Assembly (NCBI GenBank): GCA_004017535.1
Contig: SAJS01000005.1
Coordinates: 186,001-250,000 of the forward strand
Origin: Mesorhizobium sp.
GTDB lineage: Bacteria > Pseudomonadota > Alphaproteobacteria > Rhizobiales > Rhizobiaceae
Direction: 5' to 3'
DNA: 64,000 nucleotides
The position numbers were made by a program, and so were the translations under genes. The notes under the pieces are model-generated. The model worked only from the letters and a program-made list of their open reading frames with translations, did no database searches and was not told the origin of the DNA. Below, piece after piece: positions 7,994 to 15,114 of this stretch; position 1 is the first letter of the stretch, and each line of letters opens with the position of its first letter.

Positions 7994-8575
7994 ATGTCGA
8001 CGATTTCCAGATGGTTCAAGGACGCACGCTCCAAGTTGCCGGAGCATGTGACGGTTGGCCGCCACACTTACGGCGTGACATGGCGCAAGATCATGTTTCC
8101 CTCCAAGGATGCTCCGCTGAGAGTCGGGGCCTTCTGCTCGATTGCCGGCCGGGTGGTTTTCATGTGCTCCGGCCAGCATCCAACCGCGAGCGCTACCACC
8201 TTTCCGATTTACAGCCGGCTGCTGAAGCAGCCGGAGCCGATCGCGGAAAACAGCAAGCCGGCTGGCATCACCGTGGGCAATGATGTCTGGATCGGCAACG
8301 GCGCCATGATTTTGCCGGGCGTCGAGATCGGCGACGGCGCTGTCGTCGGGGCAGGGGCGGTTGTCACGAAGAACGTGCCATCTTACGCGATTGTCGGCGG
8401 CTCGCCGGCAAGACTGATCAGATACCGCTTTTCGCAGGACGTCATCTCGAAACTGCTCACCATCCAATGGTGGCATTGGGACGATGAGAAAATCAAAGCG
8501 GAGGCGGCCGCCCTAACCGGCCCGATCGAGACTTTCATCGAGAGGCATTCTGTGGCAGGCACCGCAACGAAATGA
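7994..8575 (+). CDS. CatB-related hexapeptide-repeat O-acetyltransferase
   Basis: A 193-residue enzyme of the left-handed parallel beta-helix acetyltransferase family. It has a hexapeptide ladder ([37 protein letters not shown]), the acyl-CoA loop [10 protein letters not shown], and the tail WWHWDDEKI typical of the CatB/VatD branch. Catalytic His is likely the one in [10 protein letters not shown] 7994 has TGAGG at 7982-7986. Among glycosyltransferases it more likely acetylates a sugar of a surface polysaccharide than an antibiotic, although CatB relatives do inactivate chloramphenicol. Confidence 0.88.
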   Translation: MSTISRWFKDARSKLPEHVTVGRHTYGVTWRKIMFPSKDAPLRVGAFCSIAGRVVFMCSGQHPTASATTFPIYSRLLKQPEPIAENSKPAGITVGNDVWIGNGAMILPGVEIGDGAVVGAGAVVTKNVPSYAIVGGSPARLIRYRFSQDVISKLLTIQWWHWDDEKIKAEAAALTGPIETFIERHSVAGTATK

Positions 8576-8593
8576 CGGGCAGTTAGCGGAACG

Positions 8594-9547
8594 ATGAAGT
8601 CGTGTTTCTTCCTGGCGACGGATGCCGGCTACTTTCCATATGCCTGCCTGACGGCGCGCCGGATACTGGATGTCTCCACCCCGATCGACGGCTTTCTGCT
8701 CTACACCGGCGCGAGCCAGGCGGATCTTGAAGTCGCCCGGCATCTGCTGGAAGGCAAGGTCGAGCTGGTCGATGTCGCCGACTTCATGACGAATTTCGGC
8801 TTTCGCTTCGGAACCTACAGCATTGCCGCTTACACTCGGCTTTTCGCCGACCGGCTTCCGGTTTTCGAGCCGTATGACCGCATCGCATACACGGACTGCG
8901 ACGTTCTCTTCAACCGGGACATCAATGACCTAGCCAGGCAGCGGCTGCGCGCCCCACTGCTCGCCGCTCACGACGACTACATGTATTTCCGGCCCTCTTA
9001 CCGGCAGAAGCTCAAGCTGGCGCCAGGCGCGCCATATTTCAATTCCGGCGTCGTCGTCTTCGATATGAACGCTGTCCGGGAGAATGCGCTGCTGGAGCGC
9101 ACGCGAAAGACGGCTATTGACGGAAGCATGAACGACCAAAATGCACTGAACGTCGCCTTCGAGGGCAAATGGCAGACGATGCATCCAAACTGGAACCTGC
9201 AGTCGCTCGGAGAATTGCGCTTCTCGCAAGCCTGGGCCAGGCATTTCGCCGGCGGCAAGCCGTGGGGCAATCAGGTCGGGGTCGAGTTGGAAGCGCTGCG
9301 CATCTGGCGGGATCTGGCAAGGGACACGCCCTGGGGCAGGCCTTTCGAGCAGCGCATACCCTTCGAACGCGGCGTGGTGAAGCGCTTCCTCCGGCGCTTC
9401 GACGCGGTTGCCGGCCTGTTCGGCAAGGACGTGCAGCGCCGCAGGGCCAAATATGACGGCAGCAGGATGCACGCGATCTATGCCAGGCAGGCGGATGAAG
9501 GCGCGATGGCGGTCCAGTTTCCGGAAGTGCTTGGCGGTTTCGCCTGA
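8594..9547 (+). CDS. Glycosyltransferase family 8
   Basis: A 317-residue GT-A fold enzyme. It opens CFFLATDAGYFPYACLTARRIL, carries the metal-binding DxD as YTDCDVLFNRD near residues 98-108, and has the family motifs YFNSGVVVFDM and NDQNALN. GT8 members transfer galactose or glucose to lipopolysaccharide cores. It starts 18 nt after the acetyltransferase stop, so the two are probably cotranscribed. The C-terminal 60 residues are basic, as in membrane-associated LPS glycosyltransferases. Confidence 0.9.
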   Translation: MKSCFFLATDAGYFPYACLTARRILDVSTPIDGFLLYTGASQADLEVARHLLEGKVELVDVADFMTNFGFRFGTYSIAAYTRLFADRLPVFEPYDRIAYTDCDVLFNRDINDLARQRLRAPLLAAHDDYMYFRPSYRQKLKLAPGAPYFNSGVVVFDMNAVRENALLERTRKTAIDGSMNDQNALNVAFEGKWQTMHPNWNLQSLGELRFSQAWARHFAGGKPWGNQVGVELEALRIWRDLARDTPWGRPFEQRIPFERGVVKRFLRRFDAVAGLFGKDVQRRRAKYDGSRMHAIYARQADEGAMAVQFPEVLGGFA

Positions 9548-9858
9548 CCAGGCCCTTCTCCGCCTGCTTGCCCGACTGATCATGCGCTGTGGATAGTAAC
9601 CGTGCGTTCACCATGCTCCGGCGCTCACGTTGCGGCCCGGCGCCCGACTCGCCGAAATGGAAAGGCCTGAACCCGTCAGGCAGCCCCTAGGCCCAGCGGC
9701 CGGCGTTTTCATGTACCCCAGGGGATGCGTGCTTGAACGCGTTCCGCAGTATGCGCCGGCCGTAACTTCCCCTGTATTGAAAATGGAAGCCCGCCGCGGC
9801 AATGGGAAACCGCGACGGGCTTGGCAACGTCCCAACTGGACGCCATGCAAAATCGAGT
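9548..9858. other. Gene-free interval between GT8 and a DUF982 gene
   Basis: I see no supported coding frame in this 311-bp stretch. It contains the hairpin at 9788-9823 that probably terminates the minus-strand DUF982 gene. The part around 9715-9780 is somewhat AT-rich but no promoter pair is clear. Confidence 0.5.
9788..9823 (-). terminator. Rho-independent terminator of the DUF982 gene
   Basis: Arms AAGCCCG-C-CGCGG (9788-9800) and CCGCG-A-CGGGCTT (9811-9823) pair over 12 of 13 positions around a 10-nt loop. Read on the minus strand the hairpin is followed by CCATTTTCAATAC, a weak U-rich tract. It lies 36 bp after the DUF982 stop. Confidence 0.65.
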
Positions 9859-10101
9859 CTACGCCAGCAGCCCGGCGACCTTGGCCGCCTTGCGCAGCGT
9901 CTTGCGGGCTTCCACCGGGCTGCGCAGGCCGTCAAGCGCGTCACGGCAGACGCGGCTCGCCGAGCGCCAGGCGCCGTCGCGCGCCTGTCCCGGCCAACGT
10001 TGGTCGAGGCATTCCATCGCCTCGAAGCAGCTCGATACCTTACGTTGGCCGTTTGGCTGGAAATCGATCACGACTGGCTCGGAAAACCAGACATCGTTCA
10101 T
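9859..10101 (-). CDS. DUF982 domain protein
   Basis: An 80-residue protein with the DUF982 pattern. A first strand (VWFSEPVVIDF) and a central W (LDQRWPGQARDGAWRSA) are followed by the helix CRDALDGLRSPVEARKTLRKAAKVAGL. ATG 10101 has a strong GGAGG; longer frames upstream are not supported. The function of DUF982 is unknown, and the family is strongly expanded in Rhizobiales. An EcfG-like promoter and a 24-bp perfect palindrome lie in its leader. A second DUF982 gene follows at 10437-10682 on the same strand. Confidence 0.85.
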   Translation of the reverse strand: MNDVWFSEPVVIDFQPNGQRKVSSCFEAMECLDQRWPGQARDGAWRSASRVCRDALDGLRSPVEARKTLRKAAKVAGLLA

Positions 10102-10163
10102 CACTTCCTCCGTTCTTATGATCGTCTTTTTTGAGAAGCAATCGGCGCCGGATGGTGCCCGAT

Positions 10164-10187
10164 GCGGGTCCACAATTGTGGACCCGC
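10164..10187. promoter_or_regulatory. 24-bp perfect palindrome in the leader of the DUF982 gene
   Basis: Arms GCGGGTCCAC and GTGGACCCGC flank AATT and form a perfect 24-bp palindrome. It overlaps the place where transcription from the EcfG-like box at 10193-10217 should begin. It could be an operator for a dimeric regulator, or give a 5'-terminal RNA hairpin with a 10-bp stem and four-base loop. Confidence 0.6.
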
Positions 10188-10192
10188 GCACT

Positions 10193-10217
10193 AACCAATC
10201 ATTGTGCGTTAGGTTCC
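10193..10217 (-). promoter_or_regulatory. EcfG-type general stress promoter (predicted)
   Basis: On the minus strand GGAAC (10217-10213) is followed after 16 nt by GGTT (10196-10193). The alphaproteobacterial EcfG consensus is GGAAC-N16/17-CGTT, so it matches at all positions but one. It would drive the DUF982 gene 92 bp downstream. Confidence 0.5.
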
Positions 10218-10436
10218 GAAAAATTTCATGACCGGCAGGGACCCATTCGAACGACCTCGTGACTGGCCGATACAAGTGTCTGTAGGGCCGAAATCACATG
10301 GCCAAAGTCATTAGGCCCACCCGGCACGGGAGACCCTATTGAAATTGCCGGCCTGATGACACGCGGGAAGACCCCTCATGCCTCGTCGATGCCTATCTAT
10401 CGACAGGCCGGCGCGTGCAACAGGCGCCGCCATGCC

Positions 10437-10682
10437 TTATTCAACCAGCACATGCGCTTCGCGCGCGGCGGCGACAAAGGCCTCCCTTGCGGCGTCGGCG
10501 GTGACATCGCCGCGGATCGCGCGGCGGCAGGCCCGCAGCGCCTCGCCATGCAGCGCGCTGCCGGCATCGCGCCATTGGCCGGTGAGCAGCTCAGCGGCTT
10601 GTTCGGCGTTGGAGATGTGGCGGATCGACCCGGAAAGGCCGACGGCGACTTCAACGGGCCTGGAGAACCATCCTTGGATCAT
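10437..10682 (-). CDS. DUF982 domain protein
   Basis: An 81-residue DUF982 protein: WFSRPVEVAVG start, a central QAAELLTGQWRDAG block, and the C-terminal CRRAIRGDVTADAAREAFVAAAREAHVLV. It is related to the neighbours at 9859-10101 and 46915-47217 but not a recent duplicate. ATG 10682 has GGGAGG eight bases upstream. A second EcfG-like box lies 25 bp before the start codon. The role is unknown; a stress-regulon function is inferred from the promoter only. Confidence 0.85.
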   Translation of the reverse strand: MIQGWFSRPVEVAVGLSGSIRHISNAEQAAELLTGQWRDAGSALHGEALRACRRAIRGDVTADAAREAFVAAAREAHVLVE

Positions 10683-10706
10683 CGCGAAACCTCCCGAACA
10701 CGTCGG

Positions 10707-10732
10707 AACACGATATTCTGCCGTTGGGTTCC
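10707..10732 (-). promoter_or_regulatory. EcfG-type promoter (predicted) for the second DUF982 gene
   Basis: On the minus strand GGAAC (10732-10728) is followed after 17 nt by TGTT (10710-10707), three of four matches to the CGTT box at an accepted spacing. It ends 25 bp before the ATG of the DUF982 gene. Confidence 0.4.
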
Positions 10733-10786
10733 GGGCCGGAACGTCAACTTACCGTGAAGCCGCCTCGCGTGGGCGGACCACGTTGC

Positions 10787-10990
10787 TCATCTTCCAAGCG
10801 GCCTGCGCGAAAGCTCGATCAACTCCGCCTCGTCGGTGATGCCGGCCATGTAATTGGCCAGGATGCGCGAGGCGCGTGCTTCCTTTTGCTCGGTGGTCTC
10901 GCCCTCGATGCTGCCGTTCTCATAGACACGGCCAAGCATGGCCGTCTCGTCGGGAGTGAATGTGTTGCGGGCATTGGACGCGATGGACAT
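10787..10990 (-). CDS. Small hypothetical protein
   Basis: A 67-residue acidic protein (MSIASNARNTFTPDETAML ... ASRILANYMAGITDEAELIEL). It has no signal peptide or membrane segment and I do not recognise it. Coding is supported by a very strong AAGGAGGAAGCC before ATG 10990. A hairpin lies just upstream in the leader (GCCGGGC at 11005-11011 with GCCCGGC at 11021-11027). It lies upstream of the two DUF982 genes on the same strand, and the shared setting suggests a stress-related small protein. Confidence 0.7.
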   Translation of the reverse strand: MSIASNARNTFTPDETAMLGRVYENGSIEGETTEQKEARASRILANYMAGITDEAELIELSRRPLGR

Positions 10991-11394
10991 GGCTTCCTCC
11001 TTGAGCCGGGCTCCTTTTTTGCCCGGCTAATATTAGCATGTTTCAAGATTGGGCGTGAGTCGCTGCTAGGTGTCCTTGCCATGCGCTTCGGCTGACGCCG
11101 CTCTTGCCTGAGGCTGGCCGCTGTTTTGCCGGCCTCGTTATATCCTTGCCGAACGAGCGCTGCGCTGATACGTATTAGCAGCGCGGAATTTTTCCGAGTC
11201 TGCATTGACTTGAGCCCGAAAAAACGCCGCGCGTTTTGTCCGAGACCAGCGACTCCGACGTGGTGGCAACCGGGTTACGAAGGGGTTCTGGTCGAAAAGA
11301 AGCAGGGCAGGTCCCGCGTCCAAACCGGGGCAGGCTCATCACGCTCTGGAATTCTGAAGCCATTGCCCCCATGGCCTTCGGAAGAGCATGAACC
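10991..11394. other. Intergenic region before the ArsR-type regulator
   Basis: No convincing gene. It holds the leader hairpin of the 67-residue gene (11005-11027) and the palindrome CTAATATTAG next to it, probably part of that gene's promoter. Nothing else stands out. Confidence 0.5.
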
Positions 11395-11766
11395 ATGGGG
11401 AAATCGATGGTTACCAAGAAACTTACCGCCAACGCAGAGAGCGCGGCAGCCTTTCTTGCGGTGATGGGCAACGAAAAGCGTTTGCTCATCATGAACTACC
11501 TTGCCGAGGGCGAACTCTCTGTCGGCGTGCTCGCCGACAAGGTCGAACTCAGCCAATCAGCGCTGTCGCAACACCTGGCCAAACTGCGCAGGTTTGGCCT
11601 TGTAGAAACCCGCCGTGATCGTCAAATGGTCTATTATTCCTGCAAGTCTTCGGCAGCGCGCGAACTTCTGGCGTTGCTCGATGGCCTGCTGGCCACGGAC
11701 AAGCCGCTTGCCGGACCGGCACGGCAGGCCTTCGTCGAGAGGATGCGGCGGCCGCAAGCCGCCTGA
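11395..11766 (+). CDS. ArsR-family winged-helix regulator
   Basis: A 123-residue protein with a standard ArsR/SmtB fold: AFLAVMGNEKRLLIMNYLAEGELSVGV, recognition helix LSQSALSQHLAKLR, and wing VETRRDRQMVYYSC. The metal-binding CVCxxC of ArsR and SmtB is absent, so it is more like the redox-responsive BigR/SoxR branch or an unknown sensor. ATG 11395 has GGAAG upstream; ATG 11407 (MVTKKL) is also possible. No target gene is adjacent on the same strand. Confidence 0.88.
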   Translation: MGKSMVTKKLTANAESAAAFLAVMGNEKRLLIMNYLAEGELSVGVLADKVELSQSALSQHLAKLRRFGLVETRRDRQMVYYSCKSSAARELLALLDGLLATDKPLAGPARQAFVERMRRPQAA

Positions 11767-11948
11767 ACGGACTGCCACGCACGGACGGGCCCGGGGGCCT
11801 TCGTCCGGTGCGGCGCCTTGATAGCGCAGACTGCAATGAACCGGGCCGCGTCGCGACGCCGCCCGGTTCCCCTGCTTTTACAAGCCGCTTCGCCGTCCCG
11901 CCGGCCGGACAGATGGTTCATCACATTTCTTTGACAAGCGCCGTCTCT

Positions 11949-12095
11949 ATGTCGGATGCTCTCGACAAGCCGCTGATAGAACAGGCTTTTCTTGCCGGTT
12001 GGGCATACAGGCCGACCGGAGATTACGGATTTGTAAGTCGCCCGGCTGAGCCTTGTTGGCTAGATTTTGAGTCGATCCACACCCCCGGATCATGA
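11949..12095 (+). CDS. Possible 48-residue small protein
   Basis: ATG 11949 opens a frame (MSDALDKPLIEQAFLAGWAYR ... PAEPCWLDFESIHTPGS). Its composition looks protein-like, with several aromatic residues, and it stops 28 bp before a strong terminator. ATG 11913 is in frame and would add 12 residues. There is no good Shine-Dalgarno for either start, so this could instead be a noncoding transcript. I do not recognise it. Confidence 0.35.
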   Translation: MSDALDKPLIEQAFLAGWAYRPTGDYGFVSRPAEPCWLDFESIHTPGS

Positions 12096-12102
12096 CGGTG
12101 CC

Positions 12103-12160
12103 GAGCTTCCACTTCGGCACCGCAAAGAGGCTCGCCGCTCCTGGCGAGCCTCTTTCGTTT
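12103..12160 (+). terminator. Double hairpin, the second a strong Rho-independent terminator
   Basis: The first hairpin pairs GGTGCCGA near 12103 with TCGGCACC near 12114-12122. The second has a perfect 13-bp stem AAAGAGGCTCGCC (12124-12136) with GGCGAGCCTCTTT (12143-12155), loop GCTCCT, followed by CGTTTCT. The U-tract fits the plus strand, so it ends a transcript covering the small ORF at 11949 or an sRNA. Confidence 0.75.
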
Positions 12161-12265
12161 CTGGACCGGGCAATTCCCAGGGCAATTCCAGGAAGGTGTG
12201 GGCGGGTTCCCGCATGGGCCGCGTCAAGAGAGAGAACGGTCCGCCGTTTTCGTGAACGCACCGCT

Positions 12266-13072
12266 CTACGGCGACGCCTTCTGTCTGGTGATCACGCTCC
12301 TCACCGCCAGCACCAGCACAGTGATGACGATCAGGATCACCGAAAGCGCCGCGATGGCGGGGTCGATGTTGTCGCGCAGGCCCATCCACATCAAGCGCGG
12401 CAGGGTGATCGCATTCACCGAAGTGATGAACAGCGTCACGCCGATTTCTTCCCAGGAAAGCACGAAGGATAGCAGGGCGGCGGTGACGATGCCGAACTTG
12501 ATGTTGGGCATGATGACGCGCGTCGCGCGCTCCCACACGCCGGCGCCAAGCCCGCGCGCGGCAAGGTCGATGCGCCGGTCGAGCTGGCTGAGCGACACCA
12601 GGATGAGCACCGTGGCGAATGGCACCGTCATCACCGAATGCGCCATGGCGACACCCAGCCACGTGTCATAGCCGAAGAACGAGGTGAGGCCGGAGACCGA
12701 GGTCAGCAGGAAATAGAGCGTCACCGCCGAAACCACCGGGGGGACCACCATGGGCAGCAGCACGAAGCCGACAAGAGCCGCGGTGAAGCGCGGCTGGAAC
12801 ATCCAGACGCCGAGGCTGAAGGTGAGGGCAAGCACCGTGGAAAGGATGCTGCTGACGATTCCGATCCGGATCGACAGCAGGATGGACTCCAGCCAGCGTG
12901 GATCCTCGATCAGCGAGCGGTAGTGGCGCAGCGACAATTCACCCGTCGGCATGGTCAGCATGCGGCTCGGCGTCAATGACACCGGGATGACGGCAAGCAG
13001 CGGCATCAGGAGGAACAGCGCCACCAGCACGGCGAGGAGGAGCGAGACGGGGCCGGGACGGTAGGTCGGCAT
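12266..13072 (-). CDS. ABC transporter permease, PotC type (spermidine/putrescine family)
   Basis: A 268-residue inner-membrane permease with six predicted helices and the cytoplasmic EAA loop (DLAARGLGAGVWERATRVIMPNI). The order matches PotC/YdcV-type subunits. ATG 13072 lies 5 bp after the stop of the other permease gene. It is the last gene of a four-gene minus-strand transporter operon (ATPase, binding protein, permease, permease). Confidence 0.93.
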   Translation of the reverse strand: MPTYRPGPVSLLLAVLVALFLLMPLLAVIPVSLTPSRMLTMPTGELSLRHYRSLIEDPRWLESILLSIRIGIVSSILSTVLALTFSLGVWMFQPRFTAALVGFVLLPMVVPPVVSAVTLYFLLTSVSGLTSFFGYDTWLGVAMAHSVMTVPFATVLILVSLSQLDRRIDLAARGLGAGVWERATRVIMPNIKFGIVTAALLSFVLSWEEIGVTLFITSVNAITLPRLMWMGLRDNIDPAIAALSVILIVITVLVLAVRSVITRQKASP

Positions 13073-13077
13073 CTTGG

Positions 13078-13911
13078 CTACACCAATTGCTTCGGTTTGA
13101 CGTAGCGGAACAGAAGCGCCATCAGCGCGCCGACGAACACCACCAGCACGAAGCTGATCGCCGCGCCGAGCCCCCAGTCCGGGCTCTGGAAGATGCGCAG
13201 ATAGATCAGCTCCGCAATCATCACGCTGCGGCCGCCGCCAAGGATTGCCGGCGTGACGAAGAAGCCCAGCGAGAAGACGAAGGTGATCATGGCCGAACCG
13301 ATGATGCCGGAGCGCGTCATCGGCACGAACACCGTCCAGAAGGTGCGCATGCGGCTGGAGCCAAGGCCGCGCGCCGCGAGCAGCACGCGCTCGTCGAGGC
13401 TGCGCATGGCGGACGCCAGCGGGAACACCGCGAAGGGGATCAAAAAGTGCGACATGCCGACGATGACGCCGAATTCGTTGCGCACCAGGGTCAGCGGCTC
13501 CGAGATGAAGCCGATCGATTGCAGCCAGGTGTTGATCAGGCCGCGATTGGAGAGCAGCGCCACCCAGCCGAAGGCGCGGGTGAGCACCGAGATCCAGAAC
13601 GGCACCAGGATGCAGAATTCGGCCAACACGCGCTGCACGGGTGAACCGCGCACCCACACCACGGTGATGGCGTAAGCGGCGGTGACGGAGACGAGAGTGA
13701 CGATCGCCGCGATGCGCAGCGTGCGGATGAACACCGACTGCACCAGCTCGTCGGTGAGCAAAGCGTGGTACTGGCCGAGCCCGGGCGTGGGAAGCGTAAA
13801 ACTCCACTTCACCACGCCGAGGAACGGCCAAGCATAAGCAAGGATCAGGAACAGGAGCAGCGGCGCCATCAGCAGCGCCGCGCCCGCCCTGTCGGAGAGG
13901 GTGCCTCTCAT
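13078..13911 (-). CDS. ABC transporter permease, PotB type (spermidine/putrescine family)
   Basis: A 277-residue membrane permease with a signal-like first helix (ALLMAPLLLFLILAYAWPF) and the EAA loop (LLAARGLGSSRMRTFWTVFVPM). It is the heterodimer partner of the PotC-like protein. ATG 13911 is preferred; TTG 13917 in the same frame is alternative. It follows the substrate-binding protein gene by 22 bp, so it is in the same operon. Confidence 0.93.
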   Translation of the reverse strand: MRGTLSDRAGAALLMAPLLLFLILAYAWPFLGVVKWSFTLPTPGLGQYHALLTDELVQSVFIRTLRIAAIVTLVSVTAAYAITVVWVRGSPVQRVLAEFCILVPFWISVLTRAFGWVALLSNRGLINTWLQSIGFISEPLTLVRNEFGVIVGMSHFLIPFAVFPLASAMRSLDERVLLAARGLGSSRMRTFWTVFVPMTRSGIIGSAMITFVFSLGFFVTPAILGGGRSVMIAELIYLRIFQSPDWGLGAAISFVLVVFVGALMALLFRYVKPKQLV

Positions 13912-13933
13912 CGCCAAGAAGTTCTCGGGCTGG

Positions 13934-15046
13934 TCAGGCCGAGATGATCTTGGTGTATTCGTCGAGCGCTGCGCCGTAGTTCTTGGCGTACCACTCCATG
14001 TCGAGCGGGATCTGCTTCGCCATGTTCGCCGGATCCACCGGGTTGATGCGCTTCTTGTCGGCGGGGATCAGCGCGTCGGTCGCCGGGTTCGCCGGGCCCT
14101 GTCCGAGCTTTTCGAACATCACAAGTTCCTTCTGCGGATCCTGGGTGCTGGCGATGAACTTCATTGCCGCGTCCTTGCCGCCGGGGTTGTTCTTGAGCAC
14201 CGCCAGCGCGCCGGGCGAGATCAGGCCCTGGTCCCAGATGAACTTGATCTGGCCGCCCGAGTCCTGCTCGATCAGCGAGGCGCGGGTCGACCACACGATC
14301 GCCATCGAGGCCTCACCGTTGAGCAGCACGCTCTGGCTCTCGGCGCCGCCGCCCCAATAGGAGACGACGTTTTCCTTGAAGGCGGCGATCTTGTCATGCG
14401 CTCGCTTCAGATCGAGCGGGTAGAGCGAGGCGGGCGCCACGCCATCGGCGAGAAGGGCTGCTTCCCAGCTCGACACGCCCCATTTGTAGAGCGAGCGCTT
14501 GCCGGGGAATTTCTTGACGTCGAAGAAGTCGGCCATGCCGGTCGGCGCGTTGGAGCCGAATTTCTGCGAGTCGTAGGCGATCACATAGGAGAAGAAGTAG
14601 GTGGAGGCGGCGTACTCCCAACCGAAGCCCGGCCGCATCTTGCTCTTGTCGACAATCTTGTAGTCGATCGCCTCGAGCATGCCCTGGCCGCCGAGCGTGA
14701 TGGCCGAGAACGGGTCGACGTCGACCAGGTCCCAGGTCGGCGCGCCGCTCTTGAACTGCGCGGCGATCGCGCCTTCGGTCGGGCCCGAGCCGTCCATCTT
14801 GACCGGAATGCCAGTGTCCTTGGTGAAGGCCTGGCCGTAAGCGGCGTCGTAAGCCGTGATGGCGTCGCCGCCCCAGTTCACCAGCACCAGCCCTTTGGTC
14901 TCGGCATAGGCGCCGCTCGAGCGCAACAGCAGCGGCGTGCCGGCGAGCACGAGGCCCGCGAGCTGCGCAAACTGGCGGCGTGAGATCTCGCCGCGCTTGG
15001 TCCGCTCTGCCAGCGATTCGATGGTCTGTTTCTTTGTATCGCTCAT
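13934..15046 (-). CDS. Periplasmic substrate-binding protein of polyamine-type ABC transporter
   Basis: A 370-residue PotD-like extracellular solute-binding protein. The N-terminus carries a twin-arginine-like export signal (RGEISRRQFAQLAGLVLAGTPLLL) ending near AYAET. The mature part shows family landmarks LVNWGGDA, WDLVDVDPFSA, FFDVKKFPGKRSL, and GEASMAIVWSTRA. Ligands of the family include putrescine, spermidine and other cationic amines. Export through Tat is inferred from the RR and is not rare in this family. ATG 15046 has AAGGGGAA upstream. Confidence 0.92.
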   Translation of the reverse strand: MSDTKKQTIESLAERTKRGEISRRQFAQLAGLVLAGTPLLLRSSGAYAETKGLVLVNWGGDAITAYDAAYGQAFTKDTGIPVKMDGSGPTEGAIAAQFKSGAPTWDLVDVDPFSAITLGGQGMLEAIDYKIVDKSKMRPGFGWEYAASTYFFSYVIAYDSQKFGSNAPTGMADFFDVKKFPGKRSLYKWGVSSWEAALLADGVAPASLYPLDLKRAHDKIAAFKENVVSYWGGGAESQSVLLNGEASMAIVWSTRASLIEQDSGGQIKFIWDQGLISPGALAVLKNNPGGKDAAMKFIASTQDPQKELVMFEKLGQGPANPATDALIPADKKRINPVDPANMAKQIPLDMEWYAKNYGAALDEYTKIISA

Positions 15047-15082
15047 GTCAGTTCCCCTTGTTGTCGTTGATTTGATCCGGAA

Positions 15083-15112
15083 GCTGCTGCGGCGATTTCA
15101 GGCCGCAGCAGC
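15083..15112 (-). other. Intercistronic stem-loop between ATPase and binding-protein genes
   Basis: Perfect 11-bp arms GCTGCTGCGGC (15083-15093) and GCCGCAGCAGC (15102-15112) surround an 8-nt loop. It lies right after the ATPase stop on the minus strand and has no U-tract. It may protect the 3' end of the ATPase message or attenuate transcription. Confidence 0.6.
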
Positions 15113-15114
15113 GC

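Noticed and set aside
11395-11766. Arsenic or metal sensor role for the ArsR-type regulator
   Set aside because: The Cys pair of the metal site is missing and no arsenic or metal-resistance gene is adjacent.
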